Below, piece by piece: positions 35,894 through 43,916 of a stretch of 64,000 bases of DNA; positions within the stretch are counted from its first letter, which is position 1; each line of letters opens with the position of its first letter. The notes under the pieces were generated by a model. That model saw nothing but the letters and a program-made list of their open reading frames with translations, had not been told where the DNA came from and searched no databases. The DNA comes from Ignavibacteriaceae bacterium (GTDB lineage: Bacteria; Bacteroidota; Ignavibacteria; Ignavibacteriales; Ignavibacteriaceae), in NCBI GenBank assembly GCA_019638025.1, contig JAHBUO010000004.1, positions 54,944 to 118,943 of the forward strand. The letters are read 5' to 3'. The translations under genes and the position numbers were made by a program.

Positions 35894-36082
35894 ATTATAT
35901 AGTCTATTGAGCAGATTATATAGGATATCATGGCTATTATATAAGCTATCTAGCCCGTTATATAGGATATAATAGCTATTATATAAGCTATCGAATCTGT
36001 TATATAGGCTATAATGCCCATTATATAAGCTATCGAATCTGTTATATAGGCTATAATGCTCGTTATATAGGATATAGAGGTC
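35894..36082. repeat. 21-bp tandem repeat array, nine copies
   Basis: Nine contiguous 21-bp units, each opening with (A/G)TTATATA(A/G)G and continuing with a conserved TAT, with a variable tail; a degenerate tenth copy follows at 36083. Units 5-6 and 7-8 are nearly identical 42-bp pairs, which shows recent duplication of a two-unit block. There are no unique spacers, so it is not a CRISPR. Because 21 is divisible by three, reading frames with no stop in the unit stay open through the array on both strands. The function is unknown. Confidence 0.92.
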
Positions 36083-36320
36083 ATTAAATCTTATTTTATA
36101 ACACCATACTAACGCCTAGCGCTTGCTCAAAACTGTAAACTCTACTGAAATATTCGCGTGCATTACCATTCGCATAGAAGCCGAGAACCACCCCTCAACT
36201 CCTATTTAATTTTAGGTTAGCTGTAAGTTGGTAGGTTAGTATTTATAATATAGCCGATTTTGTTGGTAGATGAGTTTGCCGTTTTCGATAGAGTTCTTGG
36301 TACAGTAGCGCTCTTAGTCC

Positions 36321-36486
36321 CCTTTGTGTTTTTCCCTTTGTGAACTTCGTGTTGAAGTTTTTAAAACCAAAAGCACTTAAACACAAGGGTCACAAAGAGC
36401 ACAAAGTTTTATTCTTTCTTAGTGAACTTAGTGTTGGAGTTTTTCCTTTCGTGGACTTAGTTTTAAGTGATTTAAAACCAATGGCA
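36321..36486. repeat. CACAAAG-type imperfect inverted repeat with a direct-repeat half copy
   Basis: The left arm (36321-36352) carries CTTTGTG twice and ends in CGTGTT. The right arm (36381-36407) is its approximate complement, with AACACAAGG and two CACAAAG units. A second partial copy follows: GTGAACTT(C/A)GTGTTG(A/G)AGTTTTT occurs at 36340-36362 and again at 36422-36444, and a TTTAAAACCA motif recurs near 36470. From memory, similar CTTTGTG-GAACTT-GTGTT sequences occur as scattered repeats in FCB-group genomes. No transposase or target-site duplication is visible. Confidence 0.6.
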
Positions 36487-36637
36487 CAGCCTACTTTCTT
36501 CTACACGTAAAATCCTATACATATAAAATTGATTTTAGCTGATTATTAGCTTAATTTTTGGCATCAGTTCTTGATATTAAGTCTTTTAGAACCGGATAGT
36601 TTAATTGTATAATATATTTGTTTAGTTTGGATTAATA

Positions 36638-37666
36638 ATGGAAGAAACCCCTAATCAGGAAGTTAAGAAAAAGCATTTTTATAGAAGACCTCGTTACAGA
36701 AAAAAACCTTCAGAAGGTTATGAAAACACCAGAAGAACTCCTAAAAAAATATCAATTGTAATTCCACTTTTTAACGAAGAAGAGTCGCTGCAGCCTCTAT
36801 CTAATGATATAAAACGAGTATGCGAACTTAATAAAATTGAGTTCGATGTTATTTTTGTTGATGACGGTAGCACCGATACTTCTCTTAAAGTACTTAGAGA
36901 ATTAAATAAATCTGACAGAAGATTTAAATATGTAAGCTTTCAGAAAAATTATGGTAAGTCAGCTGCTTTACAAGTAGGCTTTAAGCATGTTACCGGTGAG
37001 TACGTTGTTACTATGGATGCAGACCTTCAAGATGACCCGACAGAAATTCCTAATTTATTAAATAAACTTGATGAAGGTTTTGACCTTGTTTCAGGTTGGA
37101 AGAAAAAAAGATATGATCCGTTTATAAAAAGAGTCTCTTCCAAGTTTTTTAATTATGTAACCGGATTAATGAGCGGAATAAAAATTCATGACTTTAATTG
37201 CGGGTTAAAAGCTTATAAGAGGGTTGTTATTGATAAAATACGTGTCTATGGCGAACTTCATCGTTATATGCCTGTCCTTGCAGATTGGCAAGGTTATTCA
37301 GTATCAGAAATTCCCGTTCAACATCATCCCAGAAGATACGGCAAAACAAAGTTTGGTATATCAAGATTCTTCAAAGGATTTATCGATTTAGTTACTGTTA
37401 TTTTTGTTACAAGATATATTAAGAGACCTATGCACTTATTCGGATTTTTAGGAGCTCTTGCTTTCTTGATTGGAATTATTGTTAACGGTTATTTGAGTTA
37501 TGAATGGATTATGGGGCAACCATTAAGCAACAGACCAATGTTACTATTCGGAATATTGTTGGTAATAGTCGGGGTACAATTTTTCTCCGTAGGATTATTG
37601 GGCGAACTTATGGTTCATAATTCACAAAACGATACCGAATACACTGTTAAAGAAGTTAACAAGTAG
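36638..37666 (+). CDS. Membrane-associated glycosyltransferase family 2 (DPM1/GtrB-like)
   Basis: A 342-aa GT2 enzyme of the polyprenyl-phosphate sugar synthase type (dolichol-phosphate mannosyltransferase, GtrB/ArnC-like). A very basic N-terminal tail (1-~37) precedes the catalytic domain: Ser-Ile-Val-Ile-Pro-Leu-Phe-Asn-Glu-Glu, Val-Asp-Asp-Gly-Ser-Thr-Asp and Thr-Met-Asp-Ala-Asp-Leu-Gln-Asp-Asp-Pro. The C-terminus has two hydrophobic segments (~265-290 and ~302-328). It would load a sugar onto undecaprenyl phosphate for use outside the membrane. It is the first gene of the plus-strand polysaccharide region. Confidence 0.92.
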   Translation: MEETPNQEVKKKHFYRRPRYRKKPSEGYENTRRTPKKISIVIPLFNEEESLQPLSNDIKRVCELNKIEFDVIFVDDGSTDTSLKVLRELNKSDRRFKYVSFQKNYGKSAALQVGFKHVTGEYVVTMDADLQDDPTEIPNLLNKLDEGFDLVSGWKKKRYDPFIKRVSSKFFNYVTGLMSGIKIHDFNCGLKAYKRVVIDKIRVYGELHRYMPVLADWQGYSVSEIPVQHHPRRYGKTKFGISRFFKGFIDLVTVIFVTRYIKRPMHLFGFLGALAFLIGIIVNGYLSYEWIMGQPLSNRPMLLFGILLVIVGVQFFSVGLLGELMVHNSQNDTEYTVKEVNK

Positions 37667-37737
37667 CAGATAGAACGCAATCGATTGCTTACTTTAGAGT
37701 TATTTAATTATTCATCATTTCGGAATAAAATCATTTC

Positions 37738-38550
37738 ATGCACTACGACCCTATAAAAGATGTGTTCGCTGCCGCAATAAGAAAAATGCCGGTATTGCGA
37801 GTATTATTCTATAAATCTTTAGATGTTATGTTTCTTCGCTCATGGTTTGTGAGAAGAGAATTGAAGAAACTTCGTAAATTTTTCGGAACTAAAAAGCTCA
37901 ACATTTTTGATGCCGGCACTGGTTACGGGCAATACACATATTTTATGGCTAAGAATCTTCAGCCAAATGAAATTTATGCAGTCGATGTAAAAGAAAAATG
38001 GATAAAAGATGCTGAAAGTTTTTTTAAGTCTTACGGATTTAACAATGTTTCGTTCGGCGTTGAAGATTTAACGCAGATTAATCATACAGATAAATTTGAT
38101 TTAATTGTTTGTGTAGATGTAATGGAACATATTGAAGATGATATCAAAGTATTTCAAAATTATTTTAACGCACTTAAGTCGGGGGGATTTTTATTAATCA
38201 ATACTCCATCAATATTCGGCGGAAGTGATGTGCATGATGAAGGAGAAGAAAGTTTTATCGGTGAGCACGCACGCGATGGCTATTCTAAAGAAGACTTTAT
38301 TGCCAAACTTGAACCTATCGGGTTTAAAGTTCATAATTCCCTTTATTCATACGGCTTTTGGGGCGATTTGTCCTGGCGTCTCGGGATTAAATATCCGATG
38401 ATGTTATTAAATCTATCAAAAATATTTTTTATTGTTCTTCCGTTTTATTATCTGATTACTCTCCCCTTTACCTTACTGATGATGAGACTAGACTACAATA
38501 CGGATAATAAAATCGGTGCGGGAATTATATTCATCGCACGAAAAGACTAA
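37738..38550 (+). CDS. Class I SAM-dependent methyltransferase with membrane-associated C-terminus
   Basis: A 270-aa methyltransferase. The SAM-binding loop is Phe-Asp-Ala-Gly-Thr-Gly-Tyr-Gly-Gln-Tyr at ~58-67, followed by an acidic Ala-Val-Asp-Val end of strand 2 and Cys-Val-Asp-Val-Met-Glu-His-Ile-Glu-Asp. A hydrophobic stretch at ~220-245 suggests peripheral membrane attachment. It lies between the GT2 gene (71 nt) and yfhO (39 nt). The substrate may be a lipid-linked or polymer sugar, but that is only context. Confidence 0.88.
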   Translation: MHYDPIKDVFAAAIRKMPVLRVLFYKSLDVMFLRSWFVRRELKKLRKFFGTKKLNIFDAGTGYGQYTYFMAKNLQPNEIYAVDVKEKWIKDAESFFKSYGFNNVSFGVEDLTQINHTDKFDLIVCVDVMEHIEDDIKVFQNYFNALKSGGFLLINTPSIFGGSDVHDEGEESFIGEHARDGYSKEDFIAKLEPIGFKVHNSLYSYGFWGDLSWRLGIKYPMMLLNLSKIFFIVLPFYYLITLPFTLLMMRLDYNTDNKIGAGIIFIARKD

Positions 38551-38589
38551 TTCAAGTGAATAGTTAAATCAAATCTTAACGGAGATTTA

Positions 38590-41133
38590 ATGTCAAAAAG
38601 TTTAAAGACTAAGCAATCTATAAAAAGCAGTAACGGATTTATTTCTAATTTCAAGCTCGAAAATATTCTTCCGGAAAAGTTTCATGTACTTGCTGTATTG
38701 TTAGTGTTAGTAATTCTTTTCTTAGCATTTTTAAGTCCGATGTATTTCGGTGGAAAGACTTTCCAATCGGGTGATATTTTAGCTTCCAAAGCATCACAAC
38801 CGTATATCGAAAAAGTGAGAGACGGTTTTACTTTATGGAATCCTCACATTTTTTGTGGAATGCCTGCTTATTCACTCGGCACAGGTTACACATGGTTCAA
38901 TTTAATTTACGTTGTCTTTACTACAGTGAGAAGCATCTTCTCTTCATTCTTTGAAGTTGAATATGCTATGTGGTCTTTCTACTTGATAATACTGGCATTT
39001 ACTTCCTTTTTCTTGATGAAGCATCTCACAAAAAACACATTAGTCAGTTTATTCACGGCGGTTGCAACATCATTCAGCACCGGACTTATAGTATTTTTAT
39101 TTATAGGTCACGTAACTAAGCTTACATCCATTTGTATGTATCCTCTATTATTTTTGCTCCTATTCAGACTTCAAAAAGAGTTTAAACTGATCGACTTTTT
39201 GTTACTGATAATTACAATGCAGTTATTAATTCAAGGGTTTCACGTACAGATTATTTTCTATACATTGTTCGCAGTCGGTATTTATTATGCTTTCTTCTTG
39301 ATTAGCTCTGTTGTTAACAAAGATAATTTACTAAGAAATAATTTAATAAAATCGGTCATATCTTTTGCCGGTGCATCGGCAATTGCATTATTAATCCAAA
39401 GCGATAACCTTACTCAAATATATGAATACACTCCTTACTCAACTCGAGGCGGTAAAAGTGTTGTTGAAGAGAGCACCGGAAAAGCGGAGCAATCAGCTTC
39501 TGAATATTACGAGTATCACACTAATTGGTCATTCTCTCCCGGAGAGGTTTTAACCTTTATTATCCCCTCGTATTATGGATTCGGTAATTCAACTTATAAA
39601 GGACCATTAACAGAAGGAAGCGAAGTTGAGGTTAACACATATTTCGGTCAAATGCCGTTTGTAGATGTAGCAATGTATATGGGTGTGTTGGTTTTCTTCC
39701 TTGCACTCTATGCAATTTTTGCTGCTTGGAAAGACCCGATTGTTAAATTTTTAACTATACTTAGTTCCATTGCACTCCTTATTTCATTCGGAAAAACTTT
39801 CCCGATTTTATTCGATTTACTTTTCTACTATTTACCATACTTCGATAAGTTTAGAGTTCCTTCGATGATTTTAGTTTTAGTGCAGTTGAGTTTACCGGTT
39901 TTAGCCGGATTTGGCTTAATGAAAATTCTTTCGTTAAGAAATGATTCTGATAACAAAGCCTTCAGTATTCTGAAATATGGTGCTTATGCTTTTGCGGGAA
40001 TCTTTGTTTTATCAATTTTACTGAGTAGTGTTTTATCAAGCTGGTTTACACAAAGAGTAAATGATTATGCGCTAACATTGCAAACTGCTCGTCCCCAGAT
40101 GGCTCAACAATATCAAGCTCTTGCTGATTATATGTCGCAAATGTTTACAACCGATTTCATTTTTGCATTTGGATTTTTAGCATTAACCTTTGGCGGTGGA
40201 TTTCTTTATGTTCAGAAAAAAGTTAGCGGTGATGTATTTGTTGTTGTCGTTATACTCTTAACTGTAATCGATTTATGGAGAATTGATTCACGCGGTGCAA
40301 AATATATTGATAATCCGAATGTAGACGGAATGTTCAATACTCCCGATTACGTAACGGCAATCCGTAATCTAAATGATTCAGAACCCTTCAGAATTATTAA
40401 CATGAAACAAGATGGCTCACTTGGTTCATTCAACCAAAACTCTAACTTCAACGCTTACTTTTTGTTGGAAGATTTTTACGGTTATTCCGGTATTAAACCA
40501 AGAGCATATCAAGATATTATTGATGTTGTGGGTCCGGTTAATCCGACTCTTTGGAATTTGGCAAATGTAAAATACATTATAACCGAACGCCCAGTAATGA
40601 TGCCCGGTTTATCTGAAGTATTCAGAAGTGAAAAAAGTTTTGTTTACAAAAATGAATCTGTCCTAAACCGTGTTTATATGGTCAATAAAACTGAGACCAA
40701 AAAAGGTATCGATATTCTGAATGCTATAAAAAATAATGAATTCAATCCGGCGGAAATCGCTTATACTGAAGAAGCTGTAAACATCGATGCTCCCGATTCA
40801 ACAGCGTTTGTAAAAATTGATAAATACTCTGACGAAAAAATTGTGGTTAAGGTAAACTCATCGGGCAATAATTTTATTGTATTAACAAATACATACGTCC
40901 CAACCGGGTGGAAAGCAACAATTGACGGTAATGAATTAAAAATCATCAGAACAAACCATAACTTTATGGGGGCAGTGGTTCCAAAAGGAGCTCATACTCT
41001 TGAATTTACTTACGCACCGGATAGCTTTTTCATCAGCAAATGGATAGCGTTTATTCTAAGTTCGCTTGTACTTTCGGGACTAATCGGAATGATTGTGTTC
41101 CAATCATTAAAAAAGAAAAAAGAATCGGAATAA
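38590..41133 (+). CDS. YfhO-family integral membrane protein
   Basis: An 847-aa polytopic membrane protein of the YfhO family, a GT-C-like group linked to glycosylation of surface polymers such as teichoic acids. About twelve or more hydrophobic segments fill residues ~30-590, with an acidic luminal Gly-Gly-Lys-Ser-Val-Val-Glu-Glu-Ser loop, and a soluble C-terminal domain (~595-815) is followed by a last membrane span. The Pro-Thr-Gly-Trp-Lys-Ala-Thr-Ile-Asp-Gly and Thr-Asn-His-Asn-Phe-Met-Gly segments near the end are typical of YfhO. The start has a GGAG site. With the GT2 upstream, it may use polyprenyl-phosphate sugars. Confidence 0.9.
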   Translation: MSKSLKTKQSIKSSNGFISNFKLENILPEKFHVLAVLLVLVILFLAFLSPMYFGGKTFQSGDILASKASQPYIEKVRDGFTLWNPHIFCGMPAYSLGTGYTWFNLIYVVFTTVRSIFSSFFEVEYAMWSFYLIILAFTSFFLMKHLTKNTLVSLFTAVATSFSTGLIVFLFIGHVTKLTSICMYPLLFLLLFRLQKEFKLIDFLLLIITMQLLIQGFHVQIIFYTLFAVGIYYAFFLISSVVNKDNLLRNNLIKSVISFAGASAIALLIQSDNLTQIYEYTPYSTRGGKSVVEESTGKAEQSASEYYEYHTNWSFSPGEVLTFIIPSYYGFGNSTYKGPLTEGSEVEVNTYFGQMPFVDVAMYMGVLVFFLALYAIFAAWKDPIVKFLTILSSIALLISFGKTFPILFDLLFYYLPYFDKFRVPSMILVLVQLSLPVLAGFGLMKILSLRNDSDNKAFSILKYGAYAFAGIFVLSILLSSVLSSWFTQRVNDYALTLQTARPQMAQQYQALADYMSQMFTTDFIFAFGFLALTFGGGFLYVQKKVSGDVFVVVVILLTVIDLWRIDSRGAKYIDNPNVDGMFNTPDYVTAIRNLNDSEPFRIINMKQDGSLGSFNQNSNFNAYFLLEDFYGYSGIKPRAYQDIIDVVGPVNPTLWNLANVKYIITERPVMMPGLSEVFRSEKSFVYKNESVLNRVYMVNKTETKKGIDILNAIKNNEFNPAEIAYTEEAVNIDAPDSTAFVKIDKYSDEKIVVKVNSSGNNFIVLTNTYVPTGWKATIDGNELKIIRTNHNFMGAVVPKGAHTLEFTYAPDSFFISKWIAFILSSLVLSGLIGMIVFQSLKKKKESE

Positions 41134-41149
41134 GCTAAGTAGAATCAGA

Positions 41150-42487
41150 TTGACAACTAATACTAAAATCAATTTCCGCTCAGAAGCTTTCAAAAAGTAT
41201 TTTAAAAATACAGGTTGGCTTGTCGGCGAAAAAATGATTAGAATTTTATTCGGGTTTGTTGTTAATATTTTGATGGTCAGGTATCTCGGCGCAAAAGAGT
41301 TTGGGGTTTTCAGTTATGCGCTTAGTTATGTAGGAATTTTTGCTTCACTCGCTTCTCTCGGATTAGATACAATAGTTACTCGCGAAATAGTTAATTCACC
41401 TCAAGATAAAAATAAAATACTCGGTTCGGTCTTTATTTTAAGGCTTATTGGAGCTGCCATTTCATTTTTTACAATTTTATTATTGTTGATCTTCACCGGT
41501 GAATCCTCTCGAAACATAATTTTAATCCTGGTTTTATCAACCGGAATGTTTTTCCAATCCTTTTATGTAATTGAATATTTTTTCCACGCACAAGTAAAAG
41601 GGAAATATGTTGCAATTGTTCAATCATCAGCATTAATTATCTCTTCCCTACTGAAACTGATGCTGATTTATATCGACGGAGAGTTATTTTATTTTGTCGT
41701 GTTTCAGGCTTCAGAGATATTCTTAATTGCAATCGGGTTGTTAATCGTATACAATAGTAAAAACGAAAAACTTCTTAACTGGAAGTTCAATAAAGGATTA
41801 GCATTACGTTTACTCAAAGATGCCTGGCCTCTTACTATTGCGGGAGTTGTAATCGGTATTTATATGCGTATCGATCAAATTATGATTGAAAAAATGTTGA
41901 GTAGTCAAGAGCTCGGTTATTATGCCTCTGCAGTTCGTTTGTGTGAAGTTTGGTATTTCATCCCGATGGTTATAAGTACATCACTATTCCCCGCAATTCT
42001 TAATGCGAAAAAGAGCGACCAATATCTTTACAACAATAGACTCCAAAAATTGTATGACCTGATGGCGTTTATTTCAATTTCGATCGCAATTCCCGTTACA
42101 TTTTTATCTACCATAATAATGACATTACTATACGGTGAGGAATTTGCTCTTGGTTCAACTGTGTTAACGATATATATTTGGGCAGGTGTTCCAACTTTCT
42201 TGGGAGTTGCAAGCAGTCAGTATTTAATAAGTGAAAACTTAACTAAAATATCATTCTACAGAACTTTAGCCGGAATGATAGCCAATGTAATTTTGAATTT
42301 ACTACTAATTCCCAAATACGGAATAGACGGAGCCGCATTAGCAACACTAATTTCGTACAGTGTGGCTACTTTTTCGATTGGAATAAATAAAGTGGCAAGA
42401 ACCCAACTCCCAATGATAATTAAAGCTTTTCTTTTTATAACAATAACAAAATCTGTAATAAATCATGGCCGTAAGTTTTTCAGATAA
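41150..42487 (+). CDS. Oligosaccharide flippase (Wzx-like)
   Basis: A 445-aa flippase with about twelve to fourteen membrane segments. The N-terminal Asn-Thr-Gly-Trp-Leu-Val-Gly-Glu-Lys and Val-Arg-Tyr-Leu-Gly-Ala-Lys-Glu-Phe-Gly-Val motifs are typical of the polysaccharide transporter family. The start appears to be TTG at 41150, 16 nt after yfhO; the next in-frame ATG would remove part of the first conserved segment. It is the second flippase of the window (the other is at 11017-12333), so two separate lipid-linked glycans are likely made. It overlaps the next gene by 23 nt. Confidence 0.91.
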   Translation: MTTNTKINFRSEAFKKYFKNTGWLVGEKMIRILFGFVVNILMVRYLGAKEFGVFSYALSYVGIFASLASLGLDTIVTREIVNSPQDKNKILGSVFILRLIGAAISFFTILLLLIFTGESSRNIILILVLSTGMFFQSFYVIEYFFHAQVKGKYVAIVQSSALIISSLLKLMLIYIDGELFYFVVFQASEIFLIAIGLLIVYNSKNEKLLNWKFNKGLALRLLKDAWPLTIAGVVIGIYMRIDQIMIEKMLSSQELGYYASAVRLCEVWYFIPMVISTSLFPAILNAKKSDQYLYNNRLQKLYDLMAFISISIAIPVTFLSTIIMTLLYGEEFALGSTVLTIYIWAGVPTFLGVASSQYLISENLTKISFYRTLAGMIANVILNLLLIPKYGIDGAALATLISYSVATFSIGINKVARTQLPMIIKAFLFITITKSVINHGRKFFR

Positions 42488-43130
42488 ACTTAAAACTTTT
42501 GTCGAATTATTATTTGATAACAAGACTCTTTCAGCACTTATTTCACAGAAACATTCCGGATATTTAAAAGATATAGGCTGGTTTGAAAGTTTCAATACAA
42601 AATTGTCGATTGATAAAAATAGTTCTCCGATACCATGGACTACATATCCATTTATCGATTTTATTTCAAATCGATTAACAAATAAAATCAGCATTTTTGA
42701 ATATGGCTCCGGAAATTCTACCATGTTCTGGTCTTTATATGTTAAACAAGTTGTTTCTGTAGAGCATGACAAAGGCTGGTTTGAAACCACAAAAATAGTT
42801 TCCGGTAACTCGAAAAATATTCACATTATTTATGCTGAACCCACTTTAGAAAAGTATGTAGGTTCCATAAAAAATACTAACCAACTTTTTGATATCATCA
42901 TGATAGATGCAATTCACCGAAACGAATGCTTAATTGCAGCGGTGGATTTTTTAACCGAACAAGGACTCATTATTTTAGATGATTCCGAACGACTTGAATA
43001 CTCTGAAGGAATACAATTTCTTAAATCGAGGGGATTTAAAGAACTTCCATTTTGGGGTATTGCCCCGACGATTTTATTCAAAAAGTGCACTACTATTTTT
43101 TATAAAGATAACAATTGCCTCGGAATTTGA
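42465..43130 (+). CDS. SAM-dependent methyltransferase-like protein
   Basis: A 221-aa protein with a class I methyltransferase fold. The SAM loop is Glu-Tyr-Gly-Ser-Gly-Asn-Ser-Thr near residue 79, Val-Glu-His-Asp carries the acidic residue of strand 2, and Ile-Met-Ile-Asp-Ala-Ile-His and Ile-Ile-Leu-Asp-Asp-Ser follow as motif IV-like strands. The gene starts 23 nt inside the end of the flippase gene and ends 3 nt before the next methyltransferase gene, so these are translated together. Its target, probably a sugar of the polymer, is unknown. Confidence 0.83.
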   Translation: MAVSFSDKLKTFVELLFDNKTLSALISQKHSGYLKDIGWFESFNTKLSIDKNSSPIPWTTYPFIDFISNRLTNKISIFEYGSGNSTMFWSLYVKQVVSVEHDKGWFETTKIVSGNSKNIHIIYAEPTLEKYVGSIKNTNQLFDIIMIDAIHRNECLIAAVDFLTEQGLIILDDSERLEYSEGIQFLKSRGFKELPFWGIAPTILFKKCTTIFYKDNNCLGI

Positions 43131-43133
43131 AAA

Positions 43134-43769
43134 ATGAGCACATATAAGAAATTTAAACAAACTGTTTACAATACTGTTTTGGTACCAATAATCAGATTAT
43201 ATAATTTATTTCAGTGGAAAAGGTATCTCAAAAATGCTGAAGCTATTAATCTTATTGTTGGGGCTGGCGGTACAGAATATCAAGGATGGTTCGCAACTGA
43301 TATTTGGACACTTAACATTGTTCAAGAGGGTGATTTTAAAAAGTATTTTTCTCAAAGGAAAATCAATAAAATATTAGCTGAACATGTCCTTGAACACCTC
43401 TCAAATTCTGATTTAGAGAGTATGTTGAACAACTTTTATAAATACAGTGCAAAAGATATAAACATTAGAATTGCAGTACCTGATGGATTTCACAAAAATC
43501 AAAATTACATAGATAGAGTTAAACCTGGTGGATTTGGTGAAGGTGCATTTGATCACAAAAATTTGTTTACATATAAGTCTCTCTCACAACTTTTTACTAA
43601 AGTTGGGTTTAAAGCAAACCCTATAGAATATTGGGATGAAAATGGGAATTTTCATGCTGGTTACAAAAATGATGAATTTGGATATATCTCACGCTCTTTT
43701 TTAAATGATGAGCGAAATAATGATGGCAAGCCTAACTATACCTCGTTGATTATTGATTTTACAAAATAA
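43134..43769 (+). CDS. SAM-dependent methyltransferase-like protein
   Basis: A 211-aa protein that resembles small predicted SAM-dependent methyltransferases of polysaccharide clusters. The N-terminal Leu-Ile-Val-Gly-Ala-Gly-Gly-Thr-Glu-Tyr-Gln-Gly-Trp is the SAM loop, and Ala-Glu-His-Val-Leu-Glu-His-Leu matches the post-loop motif. A Val-Lys-Pro-Gly-Gly-Phe-Gly segment precedes a His-Lys-Asn-Leu-Phe stretch typical of this group. It is the last gene before a 147-bp gap that holds the promoter of an independent lipoprotein gene. Confidence 0.82.
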   Translation: MSTYKKFKQTVYNTVLVPIIRLYNLFQWKRYLKNAEAINLIVGAGGTEYQGWFATDIWTLNIVQEGDFKKYFSQRKINKILAEHVLEHLSNSDLESMLNNFYKYSAKDINIRIAVPDGFHKNQNYIDRVKPGGFGEGAFDHKNLFTYKSLSQLFTKVGFKANPIEYWDENGNFHAGYKNDEFGYISRSFLNDERNNDGKPNYTSLIIDFTK

Positions 43770-43858
43770 TTTCATGCTAATTTAACTTTTTTATAGGTTT
43801 ATAATATCCGGAAAATGTTCATTTTTTATCTTATTTCTTGATAATATCTTTTACTAAT

Positions 43859-43887
43859 TTGACTTTTAATAATTAATTAATTACAAT
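43859..43887 (+). promoter_or_regulatory. Sigma-70-type promoter of the beta-propeller lipoprotein gene
   Basis: TTGACT at 43859-43864 and TACAAT at 43882-43887 are exactly 17 bp apart. The start codon lies 29 bp further on, with a strong GGGAGGAG ribosome site at 43907-43914. Each hexamer differs from the E. coli consensus at one position. This is the clearest promoter I found in the window. Confidence 0.65.
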
Positions 43888-43916
43888 TAAATATCATATT
43901 CATAACGGGAGGAGAT

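Larger units (their letters stand above)
35832..36637. other. Gene-free, repeat-rich intergenic region
   Basis: An ~806-bp stretch without a convincing gene. It holds a 21-bp tandem array (35894-36082), a CACAAAG-type inverted repeat with a nearby direct repeat (36321-36486), and the upstream region of the following glycosyltransferase gene. The stretch at 36090-36310 between the repeats shows nothing I can name. It separates the T9SS cargo gene from the second polysaccharide region. Confidence 0.8.

Noticed and set aside
35894..36082. Possible CRISPR array
   Set aside because: The 21-bp units are contiguous with no unique spacers, the units vary at the ends, and no cas gene is near.
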